Part shown: piece by piece, positions 1 to 6,625 of the stretch | Position numbering within the stretch: the first letter of the stretch is position 1 | How the letters are laid out: each line of letters starts with the position of its first letter | Source: XYB1-FULL-44-23 sp964441445 | Lineage (GTDB): Bacteria > Patescibacteriota > Microgenomatia > CAZETR01 > Amesbacteraceae | Direction: 5' to 3' | Length of the DNA stretch: 13,736 nucleotides | Assembly: GCA_964441445.1 (NCBI GenBank) | Contig: CAYTYO010000018.1 | Coordinates: forward strand, 1 to 13,736 | Translations under genes and position numbers: made by a program | The notes under the pieces: generated by a model | Databases searched by the model: none | Seen by the model: only the letters and a program-made list of their open reading frames with translations | Told to the model about the DNA's origin: nothing

Positions 1-815
1 GCAAAATCAAGTGCATCATATTCCAACAGTTTAAGGTATTCGTCTTCACTCACTATACTTGTTGGTTTAATTGATTGGACAATATCGGATAATCGTTGAT
101 ATAAGCTGCTAATTTTTTCGATCTCAATAGTTTCTTGATCCTTTATGACCTGTATTTCTTGTCTGTTCTTAAGGCTAAGCTGATCCAATGCTAAGGCCTG
201 AGCATCTTCATTAAGTTTCTCAGATTTAAGATCTTTTTCGTTACGATCAGAGCTTTTGTCAATCAAAGAAACCCGTTTCTGGTATTCACTTTTTATTGCA
301 TCTTTTTTATCAGAAAATTCCTTCTGCAATCTTTCAATCGTCTTTTCTCGTTGAGATTCATTAACAGATTCGACAATATATTGAGCAAAATAAATTACGG
401 ACTCTAATGATTTTGGTGGTACATCCATGAGCAAGGAGAGCCGAGAAGGAGAACCTTTAAAATACCAAACATGTGAGACTGGACAGGCTAGAGTAATATG
501 CCCCATGCGTTCGCGACGCACGCGCGAATGTGTAACTTCAACTCCGCATTTGTCACAGACAATCCCCTTGTAGCGAATTCTTTTATACTTACCACAATAA
601 CATTCCCAGTCTTTTACTGGTCCGAATATTCTTTCATCGAAGAGGCCATCTTTTTCTGGTCTTAAAGTGCGATAGTTGATAGTTTCCGGTTTTGTCACTT
701 CTCCATGCGACCACACTTTTATTACTTCCGGGGAAGCCAATTTGATTTGAAGACTAGTAAAATCTTGAATATTTTTAAATGAGTCTTGATGGATATTATT
801 TTTTGATTGTTGCAT
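1..815 (-). CDS. rpoC: DNA-directed RNA polymerase subunit beta' (RpoC), N-terminal part, cut by the window edge
   Basis: This is the first 271 codons of the largest RNA polymerase subunit, running off the left edge. The frame starts at an ATG (813-815), 15 bases after the rpoB stop, in the normal rpoB-rpoC order. The N-terminus carries the family signature: YRTLRPEKDGLFDERIFGP near residues 48-66, then the zinc ribbon with Cys72, Cys74, Cys87 and Cys90 (CxC-x12-CxxC), then RMGHI and the SHVWYFKGSPSRL segment at 103-126, which leads into the clamp. From about residue 150 to 250 there is a long, charged, Lys/Glu-rich stretch predicted to be coiled coil. It lies where other bacteria have either a short loop or a lineage-specific insertion, and EDEYLKLLEYDALDF then rejoins the family pattern. 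No Shine-Dalgarno sequence precedes the ATG. The active-site NADFDGD region lies outside the window. Identification is secure. Confidence 0.97.
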   Translation of the reverse strand, partial: MQQSKNNIHQDSFKNIQDFTSLQIKLASPEVIKVWSHGEVTKPETINYRTLRPEKDGLFDERIFGPVKDWECYCGKYKRIRYKGIVCDKCGVEVTHSRVRRERMGHITLACPVSHVWYFKGSPSRLSLLMDVPPKSLESVIYFAQYIVESVNESQREKTIERLQKEFSDKKDAIKSEYQKRVSLIDKSSDRNEKDLKSEKLNEDAQALALDQLSLKNRQEIQVIKDQETIEIEKISSLYQRLSDIVQSIKPTSIVSEDEYLKLLEYDALDF

Positions 816-830
816 ATGATTAGTAATACT

Positions 831-3800
831 TTAGGATTCTAAAATAGCAGCGTTTTCAGGCTCTGTTTCGGTCAATGGAATAACAATTTTAGACTGGTCA
901 TCAGAGATGGTGACATTTTCTTCTGCAATTGTGGAAGCAGCATCATCTAGCTTCATTTTGACTCCATGAGGAATTACCTGTAAACCCAAACTTTGTAATT
1001 CCTTGACTAAAACATTAAAGGATTCTGGCACGGAGCTAGTGGGAATTTCTGTACCTTTAACAATAGCTTCGAATGCTTTAGCTCTGCCTACGACATCATC
1101 TGATTTTATAGTGAGCATCTCCTGAAGTGTATGAGCCGCACGGTGACTCTCCAAAGCCCAAACCTCCATCTCTCCCAGACGCTGGCCGCCCATTTGCGCC
1201 TTACCACCTAATGGTTGTTGTGTTACAAGAGAGTATGGTCCAGTGGATCTGGCGTGAGTTTTATCCTCTACCATGTGATGAAGTTTCAATATATAGCCAA
1301 CTCCCACAACGGAAGATTCTTCGAAAGCCTTACCCGTCCGTCCATCATATAGTTTGGCTTTACCAGAAATCGGTAAATTGGCTTCCGTCATTGATGTAGC
1401 AATTTGGTCTTCTGAAATCTTCTCAAAAACCGGAACAGCAACTTTTTTATTTAGCTTTGCCATCGCCCAGCCTAAACGTGCCTCCAATAATTGTCCGAGA
1501 TTCATACGTGATAAGACTGAAATTGGAGAGATTAGCAAATCTACCGGTGTGCCATCAGCGAGATATGGCATGTCTGCAACTGGAACTATGCGGCTAATAA
1601 CGCCTTTATTTCCATGCCTACCAGCGAGTTTATCACCGACGCTTATTTTTCTTATCTGGGCTACTTTTACAATAACTCTTTTGTTTACTCCTGGGGGTAA
1701 TTCATCACCCGCATCACGATCTAAAACTTGAACATCTACTACGATACCCCTTTCACCGTGTGGCATGCGGAGAGATGTATCCCTAACATCACGAGCTTTC
1801 TCCCCGAATATGGCCCTTAAAAGTCTTTCTTCTGCAGAAAGCTCTGTTTCGCCTTTTGGAGCAATTTTTCCTACCAAAATGTCATTGGGGTTTACTTCTG
1901 AACCAATAGTGACGACACCCTCTGCATCAAGATTGGCCAAAAAGTTTTCTCCAACATTGGGAATATCTCGGGTCAATTCTTCGGGTCCAAGTTTCGTATC
2001 TACAATATCTGCTTCGTGTTCTTCGATGTGGATGGAGGTAAGAACATCGTCACGAACAAGTCGTTCTGATATGGCAATCGCGTCTTCATATCCCAGACCT
2101 TCAAATGAGGCATAGGCAACTAATAAATTCTGCCCAAGTGCCAATTCACCATCCTGCGATGATGGGCCATCAATAATCAATTGACCTTTCGTAATTTTTT
2201 CACCTAGGGAAACGACGGGTATTTGATTGAAACAAGAACTTTGCGAAGTGCGTTTAAATTTTATTAAATGATAAGTTTCAACGTCTCCCTTAACGACTAT
2301 GTTTTCCGTTTCGTCTATTTTTTCCGGTTTTTTGTCCAATTTAATAACAATTCTTTGAGAGTCTACTTGTTGAACTACACCGGAGTGGCGGGCATAGATA
2401 CACCAACCCATGGACGAAGCCACATCTCTCTCAACACCTGTACCAACATTGGGGCTTTGAGGTTTAACTAAAGGTACTGCTTGTGTCTGCATATTTGAAC
2501 CCATAAGCGCTCTATTGGCAGCATCATTGGCCAAAAAGGGAATTAGAGACGCTGATGTCCCTACGACCTGACGTGGAACGGCATCTATTAGGTCAACATC
2601 AGCAATGTTTCCTTCCAAAAAATTGTTTTTATATCTTATTGGGACCCATTCCTCAACAATGTAGCCGTCAGAATTGGCGTGAATATCAGCATGAGAAATC
2701 TTAAACTCTTCTTCGTCATCCGCAGTGAGATAGACTATTTCGTTACTGATTTTGACTTTAGTGTTTCCATTAGCCTTTTCCTTAATCAGTTTTCGATAAG
2801 GCGCCTCAACAAAACCCAATTCGTTAATCCTGGCGTAAATAGCTAGGTATGTGACTAAACCGATATTTGTACCTTCGGGTGATCTTACTGGGTCAATTCT
2901 GCCATATTGGCTGCTATTTACATCCCGGATGCTAAAAGACGCTCTTTCACGAGTAATACCCCCTCGACCCATTACGGTTAGACGCCGTAAATGATCTATT
3001 TCTGACAAGGGATTTGTCTGTTCCAATATCTGAGACAATTGAGAGCTTCTAAAGAATTCGTTGACTGATGCTATTACCGGCCGGGCATTAACCAACATGG
3101 CAGGAGTAATAAGATCTTCTGTAGAAACTAAACTCATTTTTTCCTTAATAGTGCGTTCTAGCCGAAGTAACCCGTCCCTAAAAGCGGTGAGGCTGACTAA
3201 CTCACCCACACGGCGGATGCGTCGATTGGCCAAATGATCTATATCATCGACCTTCCCTTTACCGTTTTGGAGAGTGATAAGATATTTTATGGTTTTTACA
3301 AGATCGTCCCGCGTAAGAAATTGTTGATCTGAATCCAGACCGAATTTTTTGTTGAGTTTATATCGACCAACCTGGCCCAGATCGTAACGACGAGAGTTAA
3401 AAAACAGATCGTAAATAAGTTTTTGAGCATTATCCAGAACAATCGGTTCCCCAGGCCTTAATTTTTTGTAAATTTCAATTAGGGCTTCTTCTGAAGTTTT
3501 AGTAGTATCTTTTGCCAAAGTGTTTTCAATGAACTTGTGATTTTCGTCAGTGTCAACATCAGTAAATAATGATCTGATTTGGTCGTCTGAAGATATTCCC
3601 ATCGCTCTAAGCAATGTGGAAGCAACGAATTTTCTTCTACGGTCAATTCGTACCGACAGTATGTCATTCCGTGAGACTTCGAATTCCAGCCAAGTCCCAC
3701 GAATGGGTCTTAATTCAGCGTTGTGCAGAATTCTACCCGAAGCTGCATCCAGCTCGGCACCAAAGTAAGCTCCTGGGGAGCGAACTATTTGATTTATTAT

Positions 3801-4178
3801 GGCTCTTTCTACACCGTTTATGACGAATGTTCCTCTATCTGTCATCTGTGGTAAATCACCTAAAAACACCTCTCCTGAGGTGCTTTTACCAGTTTGCAGA
3901 TTTGTTAGTTTGGCTTGAATGCGAAGGGAAGAAGAGTAAGTCAGGCCTTTTTTTAATGCTTGCTGGGGAGTAATACTTGGTTTTTCAACCGAATGATCGA
4001 GAAACTCCAATGTCCAATTCTTTCCGGTAAAATCCTCTATAGGGATTATTTCTTTTAAACTTTTTTTAATTCCTGTTTCTAAAAACCATTGCCACGACTC
4101 CTTTTGAAGCTGATTTAAGTTTAGTTCGGGGATATTCGGGTAGGATTTTCCCCAATAGAGACGGCTGGCTTTAGACAT
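831..4178 (-). CDS. rpoB: DNA-directed RNA polymerase subunit beta (RpoB)
   Basis: This is the second-largest subunit of the core RNA polymerase, which forms half of the catalytic cleft. It is 1115 residues long, compact compared with about 1340 in E. coli because the large beta insertions of that species are absent. The lobe signature GTFVINGVERAIINQIVRS is at 116-134. The fork/rifampicin region is at about 378-442 (SQLSQILEQTNPLSEIDHLRR, GGITRERA, SPEGTNIGLV). GYEDAI, contacting the active centre, is at 696-701. GEKARDVRDTSLR is at 792-804, GDKLAGRHGNKG with its catalytic lysines is at 848-859, and the C-terminal clamp motif GGQRLGEMEVWALE is at 997-1010. The ATG at 4176-4178 fits the family N-terminus (NIPELNLNQLQKESWQWFL). 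It is followed by rpoC after 15 bases. Upstream is mltG with terminator-like hairpins, not rplJ/rplL. Several rifampicin-pocket residues differ from E. coli (see findings). Confidence 0.99.
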   Translation of the reverse strand: MSKASRLYWGKSYPNIPELNLNQLQKESWQWFLETGIKKSLKEIIPIEDFTGKNWTLEFLDHSVEKPSITPQQALKKGLTYSSSLRIQAKLTNLQTGKSTSGEVFLGDLPQMTDRGTFVINGVERAIINQIVRSPGAYFGAELDAASGRILHNAELRPIRGTWLEFEVSRNDILSVRIDRRRKFVASTLLRAMGISSDDQIRSLFTDVDTDENHKFIENTLAKDTTKTSEEALIEIYKKLRPGEPIVLDNAQKLIYDLFFNSRRYDLGQVGRYKLNKKFGLDSDQQFLTRDDLVKTIKYLITLQNGKGKVDDIDHLANRRIRRVGELVSLTAFRDGLLRLERTIKEKMSLVSTEDLITPAMLVNARPVIASVNEFFRSSQLSQILEQTNPLSEIDHLRRLTVMGRGGITRERASFSIRDVNSSQYGRIDPVRSPEGTNIGLVTYLAIYARINELGFVEAPYRKLIKEKANGNTKVKISNEIVYLTADDEEEFKISHADIHANSDGYIVEEWVPIRYKNNFLEGNIADVDLIDAVPRQVVGTSASLIPFLANDAANRALMGSNMQTQAVPLVKPQSPNVGTGVERDVASSMGWCIYARHSGVVQQVDSQRIVIKLDKKPEKIDETENIVVKGDVETYHLIKFKRTSQSSCFNQIPVVSLGEKITKGQLIIDGPSSQDGELALGQNLLVAYASFEGLGYEDAIAISERLVRDDVLTSIHIEEHEADIVDTKLGPEELTRDIPNVGENFLANLDAEGVVTIGSEVNPNDILVGKIAPKGETELSAEERLLRAIFGEKARDVRDTSLRMPHGERGIVVDVQVLDRDAGDELPPGVNKRVIVKVAQIRKISVGDKLAGRHGNKGVISRIVPVADMPYLADGTPVDLLISPISVLSRMNLGQLLEARLGWAMAKLNKKVAVPVFEKISEDQIATSMTEANLPISGKAKLYDGRTGKAFEESSVVGVGYILKLHHMVEDKTHARSTGPYSLVTQQPLGGKAQMGGQRLGEMEVWALESHRAAHTLQEMLTIKSDDVVGRAKAFEAIVKGTEIPTSSVPESFNVLVKELQSLGLQVIPHGVKMKLDDAASTIAEENVTISDDQSKIVIPLTETEPENAAILES

Positions 4179-4198
4179 CAGATGGCTTATAGGAAAAC

Positions 4199-4215
4199 AA
4201 AAAGGCCCTAAGGGC
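4199..4215 (-). terminator. Second terminator-like hairpin before rpoB
   Basis: On the minus strand a GCCC stem (4215-4212), a TTA loop and a GGGC stem (4208-4205) are followed, after one C, by five T (4203-4199) and then GTTTT. The stem has only four GC pairs, so alone it would be weak. It lies directly after the stronger hairpin at 4218-4247 and about 20 bases before the rpoB start codon, so it could act as a back-up terminator or as a leader attenuator for rpoBC. This is seen in the sequence; its function is inferred. Confidence 0.35.
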
Positions 4216-4217
4216 GC

Positions 4218-4247
4218 AAAAAATCTCGGCTAGCTTATTAGCCTAGA
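4218..4247 (-). terminator. Probable intrinsic terminator after mltG
   Basis: On the minus strand, TCTAGGCTA (4247-4239) can pair with TAGCCGAGA (4232-4224) across a six-base loop, giving eight pairs and one A-G mismatch, and six T follow at once (4223-4218). It begins 17 bases after the mltG stop codon and is the only good hairpin-plus-T-tract noticed in the gaps of this window. It probably ends the long ftsK-to-mltG transcript. If transcription continues into rpoB, it would act instead as an attenuator in the rpoB leader. Confidence 0.6.
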
Positions 4248-4264
4248 CAATTGGGGTAGTTATA

Positions 4265-5272
4265 TCAGGGCCTTAGATATTTGTCAATGTTTCGATTATG
4301 TTCAATAAGCGTTTCGGCGTAGTAGGTATTACCATCATTACCTGTAAGGTAATACCAATAGGTTGTATTAGGAGCGTTTTTCACAGCTAATATCGAGGCA
4401 AGTCCGGGACTACAAATAGGGCTAGGTGGAAGGCCTAAATATTGATAGGTGTTATAGGCTGAGGGATAATTTATATTTAATACTGGGGACCACCAATCGC
4501 AATCGGAAAACGAAATAGTGCAGCTAGAAGAAACGGCATACTGGATAGTAGCATCAATTTGCAGGGGCCAGGAGGAGAATAAACGTTTTTTTATTATACT
4601 GGCCACTTTTTGCCTATCTGCTTCGGTCGCGGCCTCTCTTTCTACCAGGGAAGCAATGATTAAAATTTGTCTGTCGGTGAGTTTAGAAGGATCCCGTATA
4701 GCAGGGTCGTTGATGTTGAGGCCAGATTTTTGCAGAAATGTTTTGTGTAATAGGCTGATTATTTCAGACGTTGAAGATTGTGGAGAAACCAGGTATGTAT
4801 CTGGAAAAAGCTGACCTTCCAATGTGGCTGTCTGATCTATAAATGCTTGTGGATCGAATTTGACTTGCAGGCCAGTAAGAACTGAAGAAAAGCGTAAGGC
4901 AACCTGCTCTCTCCGCCAGCCTTCAGGGATGGTAACTTTTATACTTTTTGGGCCCTGAAAAAGCTGAGAAAGGGTTTCCGAGGCTGATAATTTCGGGTTT
5001 AACGAATATGTCCCGGGAGAGAGTTTTTTTTCCTGATTTGTCGCTTTAAGGTAGATTTTAGCCGCTAAGGACGATCTAATAATTTTTTGTGTTTCCAGCC
5101 TAGATAAAATTGATCCTGCCGATTCTTTGTCTGCAATACTAAAAATCTGGAGCGAAACGTCTCCCGTACCCGCTGGCTTGAGATTGTTTGTATACCAAGC
5201 AGTAGTAAAAACCAAAACAGCGACAAGAAAAATGAAGAATGGCAATAAAATTTTTGTGTGAAGGCGAAACAC
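4265..5272 (-). CDS. mltG: Endolytic murein transglycosylase MltG (YceG family)
   Basis: MltG is a membrane-anchored lytic transglycosylase that cuts nascent peptidoglycan strands and so helps set glycan length. This copy has 335 residues, close to the usual 330-380. A single N-terminal membrane span lies at about 8-26, with the catalytic part outside the membrane. The LysM-like region contains LSPGTYSL (84-91) and IPEGWRREQVA (115-125). The family signature EGQLFPDTY is at 152-160. The active-site helix is ASLVEREA (207-214), with Glu211 and Glu213 matching the E. coli VEKET segment that carries the catalytic Glu. LQIDATIQY (237-245) and SAYNTYQYLGLPP (271-283) follow. The start is a GTG at 5270-5272, five bases after the stop of the zinc-ribbon gene; no other start would keep the membrane anchor. 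An insert before SAYNTY holds Cys251 and Cys258, and Cys287 lies beyond; all three are extracytoplasmic. The stop is TGA. Confidence 0.95.
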   Translation of the reverse strand: MFRLHTKILLPFFIFLVAVLVFTTAWYTNNLKPAGTGDVSLQIFSIADKESAGSILSRLETQKIIRSSLAAKIYLKATNQEKKLSPGTYSLNPKLSASETLSQLFQGPKSIKVTIPEGWRREQVALRFSSVLTGLQVKFDPQAFIDQTATLEGQLFPDTYLVSPQSSTSEIISLLHKTFLQKSGLNINDPAIRDPSKLTDRQILIIASLVEREAATEADRQKVASIIKKRLFSSWPLQIDATIQYAVSSSCTISFSDCDWWSPVLNINYPSAYNTYQYLGLPPSPICSPGLASILAVKNAPNTTYWYYLTGNDGNTYYAETLIEHNRNIDKYLRP

Positions 5273-5277
5273 AGATC

Positions 5278-5478
5278 TTAGACCTCTTCAAAAAGTGCCC
5301 GGCGATACTTCCCGGTAACGGATTCCTTGATAAAGATTCTGCCGCACTTGTTACAAGTAACTCGCTCGCCCGCTGAATTTGGTTCCTTCTTTCCGTCCGA
5401 AAGTTCATTTCCACAACCGACGCACCTTCCTTGGGAAAGTAGCCACGCTTGGACGGGAGCGATAACATTTCTAAACAT
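5278..5478 (-). CDS. Small conserved zinc-ribbon protein, function unknown
   Basis: This is a 66-residue soluble protein with two zinc knuckles, Cys19-x2-Cys22 and Cys42-x2-Cys45 separated by 19 residues, the layout of a zinc ribbon. The stretch before the first knuckle (IAPVQAWLLSQGRCVGCGNE) and the basic-aromatic tail (KYRRALFEEV) look constrained, which suggests a conserved family instead of random coding. It starts at ATG 5476-5478, ten bases after the ruvX stop, and ends five bases before the GTG of mltG, so it is surely co-transcribed with both. In Firmicutes a different small gene, yrzB, lies at this position between ruvX and mltG. It could bind RNA or a protein partner such as the RuvX nuclease, but nothing in the sequence decides this. 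The overlapping open frame at 5139-5468 is a shadow of this gene. Confidence 0.8.
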   Translation of the reverse strand: MFRNVIAPVQAWLLSQGRCVGCGNELSDGKKEPNSAGERVTCNKCGRIFIKESVTGKYRRALFEEV

Positions 5479-5488
5479 CTAGGGTACT

Positions 5489-5881
5489 TTACAATTTGGT
5501 TGAATGTGAGTCAAGCCAAGTTTGAAGAATAATGGCCGCCGCTGTCTTATGTTCACGTTTTTTACGTTGTCGTGGTGAAACATGCTGGAGAGAATTAACC
5601 GCATCGTATGTGGAAAGTGTCTCGTCCTGAAATACTACTGTAATTTCAGCAAGTACCGGAATTTCATGGATCAAGTTTGCTAGATTCTCAACATCTACCC
5701 TTACCGGTCCTTGAGGAAGACCGATAATTATTGTGTGAATGTTATGTTTGGCAATTAGCCGGGGAAGACTTTCCAAGAGACTGCCGGTAGAAATTTCGCA
5801 TAGGGGTTCCGCTAGCGGGCCAACACTTAATGCCACACCTACTTTAGATTTACCATAATCCAACCCCAAAACTGGTAACAT
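5489..5881 (-). CDS. ruvX: YqgF/RuvX-type RNase H-fold nuclease (putative pre-16S rRNA nuclease)
   Basis: This is a 130-residue member of the YqgF (RuvX) family, an RNase H-like fold implicated in maturation of the 5' end of 16S rRNA and once proposed to be a Holliday junction resolvase. The first strand has the expected GLDYGKSKVGVA (6-17) with Asp8, IIIGLP is at 51-56, and DETLST (86-91) carries the second acidic residue Glu87. The C-terminal helix reads EHKTAAAIILQTWLDS (110-125). In E. coli (VDSASA) and Bacillus (IDKMAA) an Asp stands where this protein has His111, preceded by Glu110. The fold and gene context support the assignment, while the altered active site leaves the exact chemistry open. 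The ATG at 5879-5881 lies 27 bases after the sortase stop, with a TATAAT box just upstream. It precedes the zinc-ribbon gene by ten bases. Confidence 0.93.
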   Translation of the reverse strand: MLPVLGLDYGKSKVGVALSVGPLAEPLCEISTGSLLESLPRLIAKHNIHTIIIGLPQGPVRVDVENLANLIHEIPVLAEITVVFQDETLSTYDAVNSLQHVSPRQRKKREHKTAAAIILQTWLDSHSTKL

Positions 5882-5891
5882 GTGTACGTAA

Positions 5892-5897
5892 ATTATA
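5892..5897 (-). promoter_or_regulatory. Candidate -10 promoter element (TATAAT) ahead of ruvX
   Basis: A perfect TATAAT lies on the minus strand in the 27-base gap between the sortase stop and the ruvX start, with ten bases between it and the ATG. The -35 region, inside the end of the sortase gene, is poor: TGGTTA at 16-base spacing matches TTGACA at only three of six positions. If used, transcription would start within a few bases of the ATG and give a nearly leaderless ruvX mRNA. The base match is seen; promoter activity is a guess. Confidence 0.3.
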
Positions 5898-5908
5898 CGG
5901 GATATAAG

Positions 5909-6625
5909 CTAATTAACCAGGTCTGCCTGAATTACGAGCCGACGCCAGTATGTTCCTAGCGGAACACACGTAATTAAGGTTAGTTTGCGAGTGCTGAAGT
6001 CCTGCGTGAGTACTTCAATTTGGTCAGGAGTGACTTCAATTCTATTTTTTACCGAGTAAATGTATGAAGTGCCGGCAAATTCGATGTCAATTGAATCTCC
6101 TACTTTTATTTGCGTTAAGGGATTAAAAATTGTTAAAGGGTCCTTGGGCCGATAAAACTGGGGCAGGGCAGAGTGGCCGAATATAACAGTATTTCCAAAC
6201 TCACCCGGCAACGAAGTGCCGGGATAGTGGATTGGGCCTTTTTTTAAGTCAAGTCCATTTACTTTGACCTCTATGTCCTTTAATTTGCTCCCCGGTATTG
6301 AAAGTAATAAATAAGGAACGTCGCTGACGGCCGGAGATGGAAGAAGTGCCGTTTTAATAAACCATGCAGACGCTTTGGTCAAATCAGTGCCGTTTTCTGC
6401 AGACGAATCAACAATAACCGGCAAGGGAAAAGACGAAGACGATAATGGATTAATTAATTCTCGGTGTGGATAAAGAAAAAAACTAATTAATGGCCGGATA
6501 AACGGGGCAACAACTAAAAGTAGGCAGGTAAATCCGAGCGCTATTAATACTAGCGGGGCGATTTTTTTAATTTTTTCTGCCCTATTGATTGGGATTGATG
6601 GATAAACGGATGTTACTTTCAACAT
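5909..6625 (-). CDS. Membrane-anchored sortase family transpeptidase
   Basis: Sortases are surface cysteine transpeptidases that cut a sorting signal and join the protein to the wall or to another subunit. This 238-residue protein has a long N-terminal hydrophobic segment at about 22-52, then the sortase beta-barrel. The catalytic triad is visible: His151 in GNTVIFGHSALP, Cys220 in KLTLITC and Arg229 in YWRRLVI, nine residues after the Cys as in class D/E-like enzymes. LTQIKVGDSIDIEF (170-183) is the usual strand before the Cys strand. I chose the ATG at 6623-6625; a longer form would need a TTG at 6664 and adds only 13 unremarkable residues. Even so, the gene overlaps the upstream actin-like/baseplate-J-like gene by 44 bases, so the two are probably translated together. 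No sorting-signal substrate (LPxTG-like motif, hydrophobic stretch, basic tail) is encoded in the window, so its targets lie elsewhere. Confidence 0.9.
   Translation of the reverse strand: MLKVTSVYPSIPINRAEKIKKIAPLVLIALGFTCLLLVVAPFIRPLISFFLYPHRELINPLSSSSFPLPVIVDSSAENGTDLTKASAWFIKTALLPSPAVSDVPYLLLSIPGSKLKDIEVKVNGLDLKKGPIHYPGTSLPGEFGNTVIFGHSALPQFYRPKDPLTIFNPLTQIKVGDSIDIEFAGTSYIYSVKNRIEVTPDQIEVLTQDFSTRKLTLITCVPLGTYWRRLVIQADLVN

Noticed and set aside
1127..2471. Several plus-strand open frames opposite rpoB (1127-1399, 1354-1731, 1765-2115, 2268-2471)
   Set aside because: They lie fully antisense to rpoB, have low-complexity or unrecognisable translations, and rpoB itself is intact and strongly conserved through the region.
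4179..4264. A tRNA or riboswitch in the mltG-rpoB gap
   Set aside because: The 86 bases hold two simple hairpins with T tracts; there is no cloverleaf, no T-loop sequence and no known aptamer core.
5139..5468. 109-residue minus-strand frame overlapping the zinc-ribbon gene and the start of mltG
   Set aside because: It is a frame-shifted shadow of two well-supported genes; its translation has no domain pattern.
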